Shown here one piece after another: positions 11,061 to 22,162 of a stretch of 64,000 nt of DNA; positions within the stretch are counted from its first letter, which is position 1, and each line of letters starts with the position of its first letter. A model generated the notes under the pieces. That model had not been told where the DNA came from. It searched no databases and saw only the letters and a program-made list of their open reading frames with translations. The DNA comes from Siderastrea radians (lineage: Eukaryota > Cnidaria > Anthozoa > Scleractinia > Rhizangiidae). The DNA lies in NCBI GenBank assembly GCA_964017195.1, contig OZ024894.1, forward strand, positions 31,033,888 to 31,097,887. Direction: 5' to 3'. The position numbers and the translations under genes are program-made.

Positions 11061-12133
11061 ACTAGTAGGACGAGTGCTTGCCGAACAATTAGAAACATAG
11101 AAAGGTAAATAATAATTAGACAGTTGCAATGCTGAAACTCTGCCCTTGCTATTCGTCGTAAATGTTAAAAGAAACAAACAAACAAGCAAAGGGAACATAA
11201 ATAACGCAAGTTTGAGTACTCCTTTAGCCAGAGTCACATCCCGATTGCTTCAGGTCGCTAACTGAGAGTAATTTTAACTAAACTGCTGGCAACCCAGCGT
11301 GCAGTCAATATGAAGATTTGAAGAATGAGAGTGTTTTAAACCGAAACAAAAATGGAGGTAAATGACAAAAACAAAAACAAAGGAACAAATGACATAAGAG
11401 CTGAAGACATTTAAGCAGATTTTTAGAATATCTTGGTTCGTTTACCTAAATATGTATGAAGATGTAACGATATTCAGAATGGAACGAGCTAGTGACAAAG
11501 ACAAGAATGTGATTTCCTGATTGGAATGGAACCCGTGATCTTTGGCACATCGGTTGGATTATCCAAGTAAGGGTTAGACAATGAACGCGAGTGTTCTATG
11601 GTATATAGTGTCCCGAGCAAAGATAGAATGCCACGAGGCCGTCTTAAAACATGGTGACACCCACGAAGAATTGTGTTTTTGCGTGCAGATTGTATTTTTG
11701 CATTTTAATTTTGTAGTTCTCACCTTGAAATCACGTTGCTATTTTGTTTACGATATTTTCGCTATTGTGCAAACGCCTTTGAGTTGCCATGTTTTACTGA
11801 GAGTGCTTCACCGCGCAGCTTATCGCAGTTGATGCGTAAACAGCCATTAGCCAAAACACGGAAATTGAGGAACTCGAGGCAGTAATTACCCCACAAGATT
11901 TACTAGTTTTACACTGGTGAAAGCAGTCTTCGACGCGCTACAACCACCGGCAACAGCAAGTGGGGAACCCGCAGGGAAAGCCAAGAGACCAAAGACAAGT
12001 TCAAGTACAACACTTGTAGTCCGGCAAACGCGTAGAAACAAGTCTGTCGTTCTATTTCAATTAAGGTCTGAACATTTCTTATTTCATGTAAAGCTGTAAT
12101 GTAATGGTTTTTCTTTCGATTTGCCTTTTGCTT
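11061..12133. other. Unassigned DNA
   Basis: The 83-codon plus-strand frame at 11581-11832 has the look of a dispersed coral repeat (CFCVQIVFLHFNFVVLTLKS) but no domain. Nothing else is supported. Confidence 0.35.
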
Positions 12134-13941
12134 TGCTATTACCATAGGAAGCCCAAGCATAATATTTGAATATCATTAAAAATGGCGTTTCAAAATATAA
12201 GACTTTGTATGGGATTTCGAAGCGAACATTTTGAGCAATACATAACAACGAACTAACTGAATAAAATTCATGAAATATTACATGGTGTTGTTTGCTATCC
12301 TTACAAAGCATTTTGAGCAATTTTAGGTCCATTTACTTAACTGTGTTAGTACGTGTATAATACATTGACAAGGAAGGAGTCATTTGGCCCGATTTAGCCA
12401 CTATTACCGCTCGACACGTTTCGGAATTCGCTCGAATTTACCCACAAATATAGTTCAGGCTCCCATTCTGACTCAGCGACTTGTCAAAAGGAAGACATAC
12501 AAGTGATTTTCTCAAAACCAATTGCACATACCTCGTGTCCCAAAAGAATTATCCACTGCACAAAATCATAATAGCATCTCAAAATAGGCCGCCATGGATG
12601 CGTGAGGATCCCGATAGCCCCGTTTGACCGTGGTCGGCACTGGACACCAGTCAAATCATGCCCTTATCGGGAGGGCCACGCTCGTTTTGGTCGTGTTACA
12701 ATTGTAGTAACTATGACCCGGTACGGACACAAAATTGTTGCTCCAACGTAGTCTGGTTCGCGCGAGAATGGTGGAATCGCTGCGCGGGACTCCGTGACCT
12801 TATGGAGAAAATTAAGTTATCGAAAGAAATTAAAACGATCTTGGCCGTTAGAAACTGAAAACGAGTCAAGAAAAAGAGAAAGTGAACCGTGTTTCTCCTT
12901 CCTCCTATATTTCTATTCATGCGTGGTAAATTGAACATATTTGTGTTGATGTACAAAACGTTTGTAATACAGGTCAGTCTACTGCGTTAATTTTAAATAC
13001 GTACTCTGCGTGAATTGAATGTGTTCAATTTTTTGGAATCGTCGATAGGTTTTATATACCACTGAGGTATATTTTTTCGAACCGAAGTCGGCAAATTCAT
13101 TTAAATTCATATCCTCACGCGCGTGAAAATGTTTTATTTTAAAATTGTTATAACTGTATATACAATATCTATTTCTATATTTGCATGAAGCCGGTCAGGT
13201 AACCTACTTATTAAAAAAACAAGAAAATATACACCCTGAAAATGGATATAAATTCAGAAATGGTAATGATTTATTTTTGCTATCCGCTTGCAACACGCAG
13301 CAATTTTCTCACGCGAACCAGACTACGTTGGAGCGACAATTTTGTGTCCGTACCGGGTCATAGTTACTACAATTGTAACACGACCAAAACGAGCGTGGCC
13401 CTCCCGATAAGGGCATGATTTGACTGGTGTCCAGTGCCGACCGCGGTCAAACGGGGCTATGGGGATCCTCACGCATCCATGGCGGCCTATTTTGAGATGC
13501 TATTACGATTTTGTGCAGTGGATAATTCTTTTGGGACACGAGGTATGTGCAATTGGTTTTGAGAAAAATCACTTGTATGTCTTCCTTTTGTCAGGTCGCT
13601 GAGTCAGAATGGGAGCCTGAACTAGATTTGTGGGTAAATTCGAGCGAATTCCGAAACGTGTCGAGCGATGATAGTGGCTAAATCGGGCCAAATGACTCCT
13701 TCCTTGTCAATGTATTATACATGTACTAATACACAGTAAGGTAAATAGACCTAAAATTGCTCAAAATGCCTTGTAAGGATAGCAAACAACGCCATGTAAT
13801 GTTTCATGAACTTTATTCAGTTAGTTTGCGGTTATGTATTGCTCAAAATGTTCGCTTCGAAATCCCATACAAAGTCTTATATTTTGAAACGCCATTTTTA
13901 ATAATATTCAAATGTTATGCTTGGGTGTCCTGTGCTATTAC
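12134..13941. mobile_element. Long-TIR DNA element, Mutator-like or foldback, with 9-bp target duplication
   Basis: The element spans 12143-13932. Its 628-bp inverted arms (12143-12770 and 13305-13932) flank a 534-bp centre. Both ends are bordered by the direct repeat TGCTATTAC (12134-12142 and 13933-13941). The outer termini read CATAGGAAGCCCAAGC and, from the other end, CAGGACACCCAAGC. Very long inverted repeats with a 9-bp duplication are typical of Mutator-like (MULE) elements. No transposase frame exists inside, so it would be non-autonomous. The short frames at 12658 and 13181 are arm or centre shadows. Confidence 0.8.
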
Positions 13942-14054
13942 AAGATTGCATGTTTTGTTGTTTTTTTGACATCGCCGTTAAAGCTGTTGTTTTTATCGAT
14001 TTAGTTATGAATATTCACAGGAATTTGTGCATTTATTAGTAGTTTCTACTTAGT

Positions 14055-14086
14055 CATTAGTATGCTCTATATAGAGCATACTAATG
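14055..14086. repeat. 32-bp perfect palindrome
   Basis: CATTAGTATGCTCTAT is followed by its exact reverse complement. A second copy of the same palindrome, starting near 14115, is split at its central TA by the pogo-like element at 14135. Confidence 0.85.
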
Positions 14087-14134
14087 AGGCTTCCAAACAA
14101 AGGGAAACAATGCCTTATTAGTATGCTCTATATA

Positions 14135-14751
14135 CAGTGGAATCCCGATTTTTCGAACCTCCTAGGGAAACGGATATTGGTTCGAAAAATCGGGAGTTCG
14201 AAAAATCGAAGGTGGCAAGAAATCACGCTTTCACGCTTGATTTACGAGGTATCGTTTTATAACAACCGTGGAAACAAACATAAATACCATGAAGCTCTTA
14301 AAAAGTGTTGTAGCTTTCATTTGGATGGTCACGCCTCAGGATTTTACTCAAGACTCAAAAGTTAGAATCACCGTATACACATAATAAACAGCATCAGCAA
14401 GAAAGCCAGGCCTAATGAGTGGCCATTGAAATGAAAGGTACTGAACAGTTACCTTGGTACTGTTTACTGTGTAATAGAAGGTGGTTGTACCTTTTGAGTC
14501 TGAGACGTGAAACCATTCAAATGAAAGCTACTGAGTGGTAACTTAAGTATCTTGTGCTGGTTCGAGAAATCGAAGGTAAATTTCTTATAAATTTCTTCCA
14601 AAGGAGGCAGGAATTGGTTCGAAAAATCGGGAGTTTCGAAAAATCGGGGTTCGAAAAATCGGGGGTAAAATTGCAGTGTTTGACTGAAGCAAATCCAAGC
14701 GAAACGTACCATGGTTCGAAAAATCGAGGATTCGAAAAATCGGGATTCCAC
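14135..14751. mobile_element. Pogo/Tigger-like MITE
   Basis: The left end CAGTGGAATCCCGATTTTTC follows a TA at 14133-14134. The right end ...GAAAAATCGGGATTCCAC precedes a TA at 14752-14753. The word TTCGAAAAATC recurs in the subterminal regions (near 14182, 14199, 14613, 14636, 14651, 14715 and 14730). CAGTGGAATCCCG-type ends with TA duplication fit the pogo branch of Tc1/mariner. The right end lacks two terminal bases relative to the left. It contains no transposase. Confidence 0.75.
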
Positions 14752-14759
14752 TAGAGAAC

Positions 14760-15630
14760 CACTAATGAAACCAGAAATTCTCTGTAAATTTACCCCGCAA
14801 TTTTCCTGTGCTTCAAAGCCCTCGCCACTTTACATAATTTAAGACAGTTTATGGAATATAGAGCATCGAAATGCTGGACATTGATTGGCTGAGTGGGTGT
14901 GACCATGTTCTAACTAGCTATCGAAAATACTAATTAGTGGAGTGAGCTAATCATTTTTAGACTTCGGTCATTAAAATCTTGTAACTCAACCGAATCTATG
15001 GAAATCCTATGAAACCAGCCCAGGTTGAGTTCAAATAACGGGCCCCAAATTTCGCTCATTGTTAAATGGCTTCATAACCGTAAGGTTTAATATATAGTTC
15101 TGAATGTTCATTCAAGCTATGGTCCTTCGCATCACTAATTTACGTTGCTCTTACCGGCATTTCCCTGTACTGGAATACCAAGACTTATTACAAGAATCTT
15201 TGTAATCACGGCAAGGCGGACTTTCTTCGCCATCGAGAAATTATCTGTTCATCCGCGAATACGCTTTAGATGAATGAAAAGCAAAACAGCACACAACTGA
15301 AGTCAGTTTCAGTTTTTTAGGGCCGTGCTTCAACTTCAACAGTTTTATTAATATGTTACTTTGTGCTTAAACGCAAGCTGTTATGGTTGTGGTATACTTG
15401 AAAAACGTAGTAGAAACATCGTTAGTCCCATTACGACCAAATTGTAGAGGAACAAAAAATATGAGAGGGAAGTTAAACTTAAATCGCTAAAACGCAAGAA
15501 AATGAAAGAAATCAATAACGTAAGATCTTAATGCTGAGCCAAAATGATTTACACACACTGACATGTCGAATGTTAAAATTTTGTTGAGAGTGCTGGTGAC
15601 ATAGGAAGTTGAACTACCCAGCTAGCTGTA
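14760..15630. other. Unassigned DNA
   Basis: No frame above noise and no repeat structure recognised. Confidence 0.35.
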
Positions 15631-15639
15631 GCGTTACAT

Positions 15640-15850
15640 TATAGCGGAGGTCAGCGCGGCGAAGCCGCGCCCGCGGAGCACCATGGATAAGAAAAAATGG
15701 TTATCTATCAAGCCAAGAAATTTTGGAAGTGACGTAATAGTCACGTGACCGTCCGTCCGGCCGTACGTCCGTACGTCCATCCGTCTGTCCGTCCGTCCGC
15801 ATCGCGTCCGCGTTCGTCCGCGTCCGTCCGCGTCCGTCCGTCTGTCCGCA
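15640..15850. repeat. GC-rich dispersed repeat with (GTCC)n-like tract
   Basis: It starts with the hairpin GCGCGGCGAAGCCGCGC (about 15654-15670) and runs into a degenerate CGTCCGTCCG tract from about 15747 to 15850. The minus-strand frames across it (15634-15948 and 15701-16000) translate the tract as TDGRTDVR-type peptides. I recognise this from many coral gene predictions as repeat-derived rather than a conserved protein. Confidence 0.6.
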
Positions 15851-16119
15851 CCAATATGAGGTGGCAGACACTTGAGATAACCCTGTGTTGCATCCCGCGT
15901 TTTTGGCGAGAAATCGCATGGTGACTCGCGTTTTAGCAAAGACAGCAAAAGTCAGAAGCAATTTTATAAAGCTTACATCAGAAAGCGGAAGAGACAACAA
16001 CTGAAAGTCAAAAACAATTTTGAGCTAATATTAGAAAGCGGAATTGTTTTATCGCTATGGTCTAATTTTAAATATTCGTTATGTCCACGAATGAGGAAAC
16101 AAGAGAAAGAGAGAGATAG

Positions 16120-16742
16120 AGAAAACAAGAAAGTAGGCGACAGGCTACTGAAGCTCAACGAGAAAAAGAGCGACACAGAGCTAGAGAAAGGAGGCAAAAA
16201 TGTACTGAACAACAACGGGAGAACGAGCAAGAAAGAGCTAGAGAGAAGAGGAGAAATTTTACTAACGAGCAACGGGAGAACGAACGAGAAAGAACTAGAG
16301 CGAACAGGAGAAATTTCACTGACGAGCAACGGGAGAACGAACAAGAAGGAGCTAGAGGGAAGAGGAGGAATTTTACTGACAAGCAACGGGAGAACGAACA
16401 TGAAAGAGCTAGAGAAAAGAGGAGAATTTTTACTGACAAGCAACGGAAGAGAGAGCGAGAAAGAGCTCTAGAAAACAGGCGGAATTGTACTGACGAGCAA
16501 CGGGAGAACGAACAACGAAGAGCTAGGGAGCAGAGGAGAAATTTTACTGACGACCAACGGGAGAACGAACAACTAAGGGCTAGAGAAAAGAGGAGAAATT
16601 TTACTGACGAGCAACGGGAGAAAGAGCGAGAAGAGAGCCATAGAAAAGAGGCGCCGAATTGACGAGGAGCGGCGAAAAATAGAGCGAGAAACAGCTAGAG
16701 AAAACAGGCGAAGTGACGCAGAACAATCGAAAGGAGGAGAAG
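16120..16742 (+). CDS. Arg/Glu-rich 19-residue repeat frame without internal ATG (probable transposon-derived exon or pseudogene)
   Basis: A plus-strand frame is open from 16120 to 16659 and encodes about eight copies of a 19-residue unit built on RRNFTDEQRENEQERAREK (57-bp period). It has no methionine inside. The nearest upstream ATG, at 16081, is cut off by TAG at 16117-16119. At about 16645 an indel shifts the frame, after which the repeat continues (RRIDEERRKIERETAREN...) to a donor-like AAG|GTGAGC at 16742/16743. The highly charged, regularly repeated sequence resembles linker repeats that flank helicase or transposase ORFs in cnidarian elements, but no enzymatic domain is visible. Frames at 16091-16471 plus and 15973-16443 minus are shadows of the same repeat. 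Confidence 0.45.
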
Positions 16743-16799
16743 GTGAGCAGCTGTTTTAGACGGCGACGCGTACAGTAAAAAAAAAACAAAGGTAAGCTC

Positions 16800-17960
16800 A
16801 ATCAATCCGAGCGGGATTATAACACAAGCTTAACGAGATCAAAGTCCCCCTTGGGCGACGCTCGTGTCAGATAATTAGTTAGTGCTTCGGCAATTGGGTA
16901 GTTTTCTCGCACAAACTGTTTGGACGTGTGTGGACGTCGTGTTTGGACATAGGGTGGTTAGTTGATACATGGCCACCATGTAGCTGGAACATTAAATATT
17001 AATCCTCTTCAATATTTAGTCCTCTTCAGTTTTTTTCAGCTTTATTCAGGGGTATTCGCGTTTTATGTTCATTTTGTAGACACTTGACTATGGTTCTGTA
17101 AGGTTTGTTTGACTGAAGGGGGCTTCATTTCGTTTCTGGACAGGTACAGATGGCGATCTTGAGTTTATACGGTTGTATGACGTACGACTTGAACACAACC
17201 ACAGGGAACGCACACATTTACGATCTGATCTTTTGTAGTTTCAAAATAAAAGGAAATGTATGGGAGCGGTCACACAGTTTGTGTGAGTGCTCTGCGACTT
17301 ATTTGAAGATTGGGCGTGAAAGTTGATAAGTGCTGGCTAGGTGGTTTCTTGTAGTCAGGGCGAAAACCAAACTTGTTGAAAACGCTTACGTCACAATGAC
17401 TGTGTGGTCTATAGTTCGGTTTTGTTTTTTTCTTCTGATTTTTTGTGACTTGCTTTTTTGTGGGATTTTTTTCTGACGGTGAAAACGACACGAAAACCAA
17501 GATGGTGTGGAAAGAGAACATTTTATCTGTTTTTGGGAGTAAATGTAGTTTTCCAATTTATGCGGATTAGTGTTATCGGGGCTAGTCTTAATTGTTTTAC
17601 AATCTCTTATCTACACTGCAGTGGATAAGGAATTGTAGTTCCCAGTTATACGCGACGGGCAACTGATTACTGAATATAAATGAGATATTTTCATGCAGGT
17701 TTTTGGAGTTGGAGTGTGTTTGTAAGAAAAGACAGTTTGTCTATTTAAATGTTTTAGCTGTAAGAGTCCTGTAAACAAGGAATTTCTGGAGCAAAATTCT
17801 CGTCGTAGCATGTTAATAGTTTTGTGCAAGTTTCCCGTTGTAGCATGGTCATATTTCTGGTGCAAGTTTCTGGTTTGAGCATTCTTACATTTCACATTTT
17901 CACAGCCAAAAACACTGTGCACAGCAAATGGTTTTATCATACCTAAATTCAAACATGCAT
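16800..17960. other. Unassigned DNA
   Basis: Short frames only. There is no domain, promoter or RNA signal I can support. Confidence 0.35.
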
Positions 17961-17995
17961 ACTAACAAATCGTCTTTTACTGATTTTACACATCA

Positions 17996-18142
17996 GGCCC
18001 CAGTTGTTCAAAAGTTGGATAGCACTATCCACCCGATAAATCACTATCCAGTGGATAAGTGTTAGGGAAACCAATTACGTTATCCACTGGATAGAGATTT
18101 ATCAGGAGGATAGCTCTATCTAACTTTTGAACAACTGGGGCA
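17996..18142. mobile_element. Palindromic MITE (~147 bp)
   Basis: The inverted ends are GGCCCCAGTTGTTCAAAAG and ...CTTTTGAACAACTGGGGC, with inner mirrored blocks TGGATAG...CTATCC around a short centre. The paralogous sequence at 22163-22285 lacks it (empty site). Confidence 0.85.
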
Positions 18143-18560
18143 AGAATTCTATAACAGTTCAAGCTGCACATCTTCGCAGTGCAACATCATATAACTTACT
18201 CTGACAACTCAATGTAAGGCTATTCCGACGGGATGAAATCTTCAAACAACAAATGTTAAAACTTGACCTGTACTTTACATCTATTTCTGATGGCCTTAAA
18301 TCAATTCTGACAAGTATCTTTTTGACAAATCCTTGTAAAATTTTAATATAGCAAATGAAAGAGTATACTTTTTACTTATATATCTGTTATACAAGTTGCA
18401 TAAAGGTAATCACACACCGGTTTGGCTTCAACAAATGAAATACAAAATAAATCTTGAATCATTAACGATGATAAAATAAACTATGAGATTATAAATATTT
18501 AAAAATCTATATTTGAACTGCGGAATGAAGAATTAAATGTAAAGAAGATCCACGCAGTTA
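18143..18560. other. Unassigned AT-rich DNA
   Basis: The first ~100 bases are paralogous to 22190-22285. The rest contains no recognisable feature. Confidence 0.35.
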
Positions 18561-18605
18561 TTAACGTAACTTATGCAGTTGCGAAAAGAAAGCCTGAAAA
18601 AATCA

Positions 18606-18678
18606 GGCTTGCCGCGGGATTCGAACCCTGACCTCTGCGATACCGATGCAGCGCTCTAACCAATTGAGCTAACAAGCC
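18606..18678 (-). tRNA. tRNA-like head of a dispersed repeat, copy 1 (inverted)
   Basis: It has acceptor GGCTTGT pairing with GCAAGCC, D-arm GCTC...GAGC, box A-like TAGCTCAATTGG and box B-like GGTTCGAATCC. The anticodon loop would be TCGGTAT, giving GGT (Thr) by position, but position 33 is C instead of the invariant T. The T-stem is weak. More likely a SINE-type or tRNA-derived repeat than a working tRNA. Confidence 0.5.
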
Positions 18679-18968
18679 AACTGGGAGCTGGTCATTAAAT
18701 TGGTTCGTAATATACCCGGGAAAGATGAAGATGAGATTATAAATATATGAAAATCATATCTTTGAACTGCGGAATGAAGAATTAAATGTAAAGAAGATCC
18801 TCGCAGTTATTAACGCAACTTATGCAGTTGCAAAAAGAAAGCCTGAAGAAAGCCTTTACATTCAATTCTTCACTTCGCAGTTCAAATATATGATTTTCAT
18901 ATATTTATAATCTCATCTTCATCTTTCCCGGGTATAGTACGAACCAATTTAATGACCAGCTCCCAGTT

Positions 18969-19041
18969 GGCCTGCTAGCTTAATTGGTTAGAGCGCTGCA
19001 TCGGTATCGCAGAGGTCAGGGTTCGAATCCCGCGGCAAGCC
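18969..19041 (+). tRNA. tRNA-like head, copy 2
   Basis: Cloverleaf-like, with boxes A and B intact. It differs by GGCCTGCTAGCTT at the 5' side. The 3' side reads CCCGCGGCAAGCC. Same doubtful position 33 and T-stem as the other copies. Confidence 0.45.
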
Positions 19042-19217
19042 TGATTTTTTCAGGCTTTCTTTTCGCAACTGCATAAGTTACGTTAATAACTGCGAGGATC
19101 TTCTTTACATTTAATTCTTCATTTCGCAGTTCAAAGATATGATTTTCATATATTTATAATCTCATCTTCATCTTTCCCGGGTATATTACGAACCAATTTA
19201 ATGACCAGCTCCCAGTT

Positions 19218-19288
19218 GGCTTGTTAGCTCAATTGGTTAGAGCGCTGCACCGGTATCGCAGAGGGCAGGGTTCGAATCCCGGCAAGGC
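19218..19288 (+). tRNA. tRNA-like head, copy 3
   Basis: The head is two bases shorter than copies 1 and 2 (CCCGGCAAGG). It reads GCACCGGTATCGC around the anticodon. The final acceptor base pair is lost (GCAAGGC). Confidence 0.4.
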
Positions 19289-19466
19289 TGATTTTTTCAG
19301 GCTTTCTTTTCGCAACTGCATAAGTTGCGTTAATAACTGCGAGGATCTTCTTTACGTTTAATTCTTCAGTCCGCAGTTCAAATATATGATTTTCATATAT
19401 ATATATAATCTCATCTTCATCTTTCCCGGGTATATTACGAACCAATTTAATGACCAGCTCCCAGTT

Positions 19467-19537
19467 GGCTTGTTAGCTCAATTGGTTAGAGCGCTGCATC
19501 GATATCGCAGAGGTCAGGGTTCGAATCCCGGCAAGCC
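19467..19537 (+). tRNA. tRNA-like head, copy 4
   Basis: The head is 71 bases, with GCATCGATATCGC around the anticodon (GAT by position) and an intact GCAAGCC acceptor strand. It is part of the 249-bp array. Confidence 0.45.
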
Positions 19538-19974
19538 TGATTTTTTCAGGCTTTCTTTTCGCAACTGCATAAGTTGCGTTAATAACTGCGAGGATCTTCT
19601 TTACACTTAAAATAAACTATGTATTCGTAGTGGTGAAGTGACTTGTTTCTCGTGTATAACTCTCGCAATCAACAATTCGGCAACAATTAACTTTTTAGTG
19701 AAAAAAAACACAGTGTTTCATATGACGTCATAAGCCTATTAATTTCGCTCGAAAACTTTGAAATCACGAAGATCACGTTCGTGACAATATCTTCAAAAAA
19801 CTACCTCGGTCTTCATGAATCACGTTTTGTAATCTTCAGGAGAGAAGGTTTTCTTCAACACAACTTTTGAATGATCTGCTACTTACTCGCACAATATAAA
19901 AACAACACGCTAACAGAACAGAACAAATTTTAATACAGAGATGACGAGATATTTAACTTCTTTATTAGGAACGT

Positions 19975-22060
19975 AATTTCTAGGGCATATACTAAAAGCT
20001 GGACTGGACCCTGGACCCTGGACTCTGGACTCTGGACTCTGGACTCTGGTTTTTTTTCCTCTCAAAACTTTATCCCCCCCCAAAAAAACCTCTATCTCCC
20101 CCCGAAAAACCTCTATATCTCCCCCATGAAATTCCTCCTCCCCCCATAAACATTTCTTCCCCCAAATATAGTGTGCGTGTTTTCAAACAAACAACATTAT
20201 TCCCCCCACCCACCTCCTCGAAAAAACCTTTATGTCTCCCCCTTAAAACTGCCCCCTCCCAAAAAACCCCCCTCCCCTCCCCCAAATAAAAGATACAACT
20301 ACATTGGAATCGATTGAACAAACACTTGTCGTCTCAATATTCTTCCACAAATCGGCATTGAAATCACGAACGCCATCGAACGACCCGACCCCAATCTTTT
20401 AAAAAAAGTATTTGGCGTGCGAACGTGATTGCATTACACAACAAGCAAAGATCAGATAAAATTCTCTATTCATCGATGCGACGTGTGCAAGCTCTTATCA
20501 ACTGCCAGTGACAATGTTTTTTACCTAAGGTGTTACAGTTACTCTTGTTTTCAGTCAAGCATAAAGTATTGTTTGTCCTTGAAATAAATTGCGTTTTTTT
20601 AGAACGTTACTTGTTCGATGGTCATACTAAAGCTTGTTAATTGCAGCCGCTCAGAGGCTCTTTCCGACCCCAATCCTTAAAAAAAAGTATTTGGCGTGCG
20701 AACTTGATTGCATTACACAATAAGCAAAGATCAGATAAAATTCTCTATTCATCGATGCGACTGATACTGATACAGGAACGTCACTTTTCTTAGGGTGAGA
20801 AGTTGTTTTGTTACTCGAAGAAGAGTGCTATCCGTATTATCCGTTAAAATATTTTTGTCCGTGTGTTTCGGCAAATCACCTATCGTCTTATGTATTTTAT
20901 GTTGCCTGCAGAAAAGGGTTTTTTTGCTAATAAATAATTAAAATCACAGCACCTAAACTTGGTCAACTGAGACACCAATGTCTCTGTCTGGACAGTTAAT
21001 TACGCGTATGCTTTTTAAAAAGCTGGTTATCAGATTAGTTGATAAAAGTACGCAAGGCCTTGCACGTGTCGGTGAATAGAACCTATCTGCGCGCGGAAAG
21101 AGCCTCTGAGCGGCTGCAATTAACAAGCTTTAGTATGACCATCGAACAAGTAACGTTCTAAAAACACGCAATTTATTTCAAGGACAAACAATACTTTATG
21201 CTTGACTGAAAACAGGAGTAACTGTAACACCTTAGGTTGTCACTGGCAGCTGATAAGAGCTTGCACACGTCGCATCGATAAAACAATAGAGAATTTTATC
21301 TGATCTGTGCTTGTTGTGTAATGCAATCACGTTCGCACGCCAAAATTGGGGTCGGAAAGAGCCTCTGAGCGGCTGCAATTAACAAGCTTTAGTATGACCA
21401 TCGAACAAGTAACGTTCTAAAAAACGCAATTTATTTCAAGGACAAACAATACTTCATGCTTGACTGAAAACAAGAGTAACTGTAACACCTTAGGTAAACA
21501 ACATTGTCACTGACAGCTGATAAGAGCTTGCACACGTCGAATCGATGAATAGAGAATTTTATCTGATCTTTGCTTGTTGTGTAATGCAATCACGTTCGCA
21601 CACCAAATACTTTTTTTAAAGGATTGGGGTCGGGTCGTTCGATGGCCTTCGTGATTTCAATGCTGATTTGTGGAAGAACATTGAGACGACAAGTGTTTGT
21701 TCAATCGATTCCAATGTAGTTGTATTTTTTATTTGGGGGAGGGGAGGGGGGGTTTTTTGGGAGGGAGCAGTTTTAAGGGGCAGACATAAAGGTTTTTTCG
21801 GGGAGGTGGGTGGGGGGAATAACGTTGTTTGTTTGAAAACACGCACACTATATTTGGGGGAAGAAATGTTTATGGGGGGAGAATGTTTCATGGGGGAGAT
21901 ATAGAGGTTTTTCGGGGGGGGAGATAGAGGTTTTTTTTGGGGGGGGGGTGAAGTTTTGAGAGGAAAAAAAACCAGAGTCCAGAGTCCAGAGTCCAGAGTC
22001 CAGAGTCCAGAGTCCAGGGACCAGGGTCCAGTCCAGCTTTTAGGATATGCCAATTTCTAG
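19975..22060. mobile_element. 2.07 kb foldback/Mutator-like element with nested repeats and 9-bp target duplication
   Basis: The element spans 19984-22051. It is flanked by AATTTCTAG on both sides (19975-19983, 22052-22060). Termini are GGCATATACTAAAAGCTGG and, from the other end, GGCATATCCTAAAAGCTGG. The arms (about 19984-20674 and 21345-22051) carry a mirrored heptamer tract (GGACTCT)n, then C/A-rich or G/T-rich blocks. Inside, parts of each arm are duplicated: 20666-20761 repeats 20385-20483, and about 21097-21345 repeats 21353-21600. Foldback elements with long, internally repetitive termini look like this. The 145-codon minus and 78-codon plus frames are arm translations (P- and G-rich), not genes. 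Confidence 0.8.
20005..20050. repeat. Heptamer tract (CTCTGGA)n, left arm
   Basis: TGGACTC-type heptamers repeat about five times. Mirrored at 21973-22036 in the right arm. Confidence 0.8.
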
Positions 22061-22162
22061 ACCAAAGGAAAAACATCCAGATTGTTATCATATCGGACCA
22101 ATGATAAGCAGTTCATTCCATCACATCTTTAAGACATCTGCTGCTCAGACATGTTCCTTTTC

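Larger units (their letters stand above)
18880..19615 (+). repeat. Tandem array of 249-bp tRNA-headed repeat units
   Basis: Three direct units have heads at 18969, 19218 and 19467, exactly 249 bp apart. Each carries a tRNA-like head, then GATTTTTTCAGG (T6, usable as a polymerase III terminator), a CTTTCTTTTCGCAACTGC tail, an ATATGATTTTCATATA hairpin and the next head. A fourth, inverted unit precedes them at 18540-18720. The head plus tail structure fits a tRNA-derived SINE that has been tandemly amplified. Confidence 0.75.

Noticed and set aside
13181..13969. Short plus-strand proteins near 13.2-14.0 kb
   Set aside because: They fall inside the right arm and centre of the long-TIR element and mirror frames in the left arm.
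15634..16443. Several minus-strand proteins of 94-156 residues
   Set aside because: Shadows of the GTCC-like tract and of the 57-bp repeat; no domains.
18606..19537. Cluster of functional tRNA genes
   Set aside because: C at position 33, a weak T-stem, differing anticodons and a 249-bp repeat context favour tRNA-derived repeats; kept as tRNA-like at reduced confidence.
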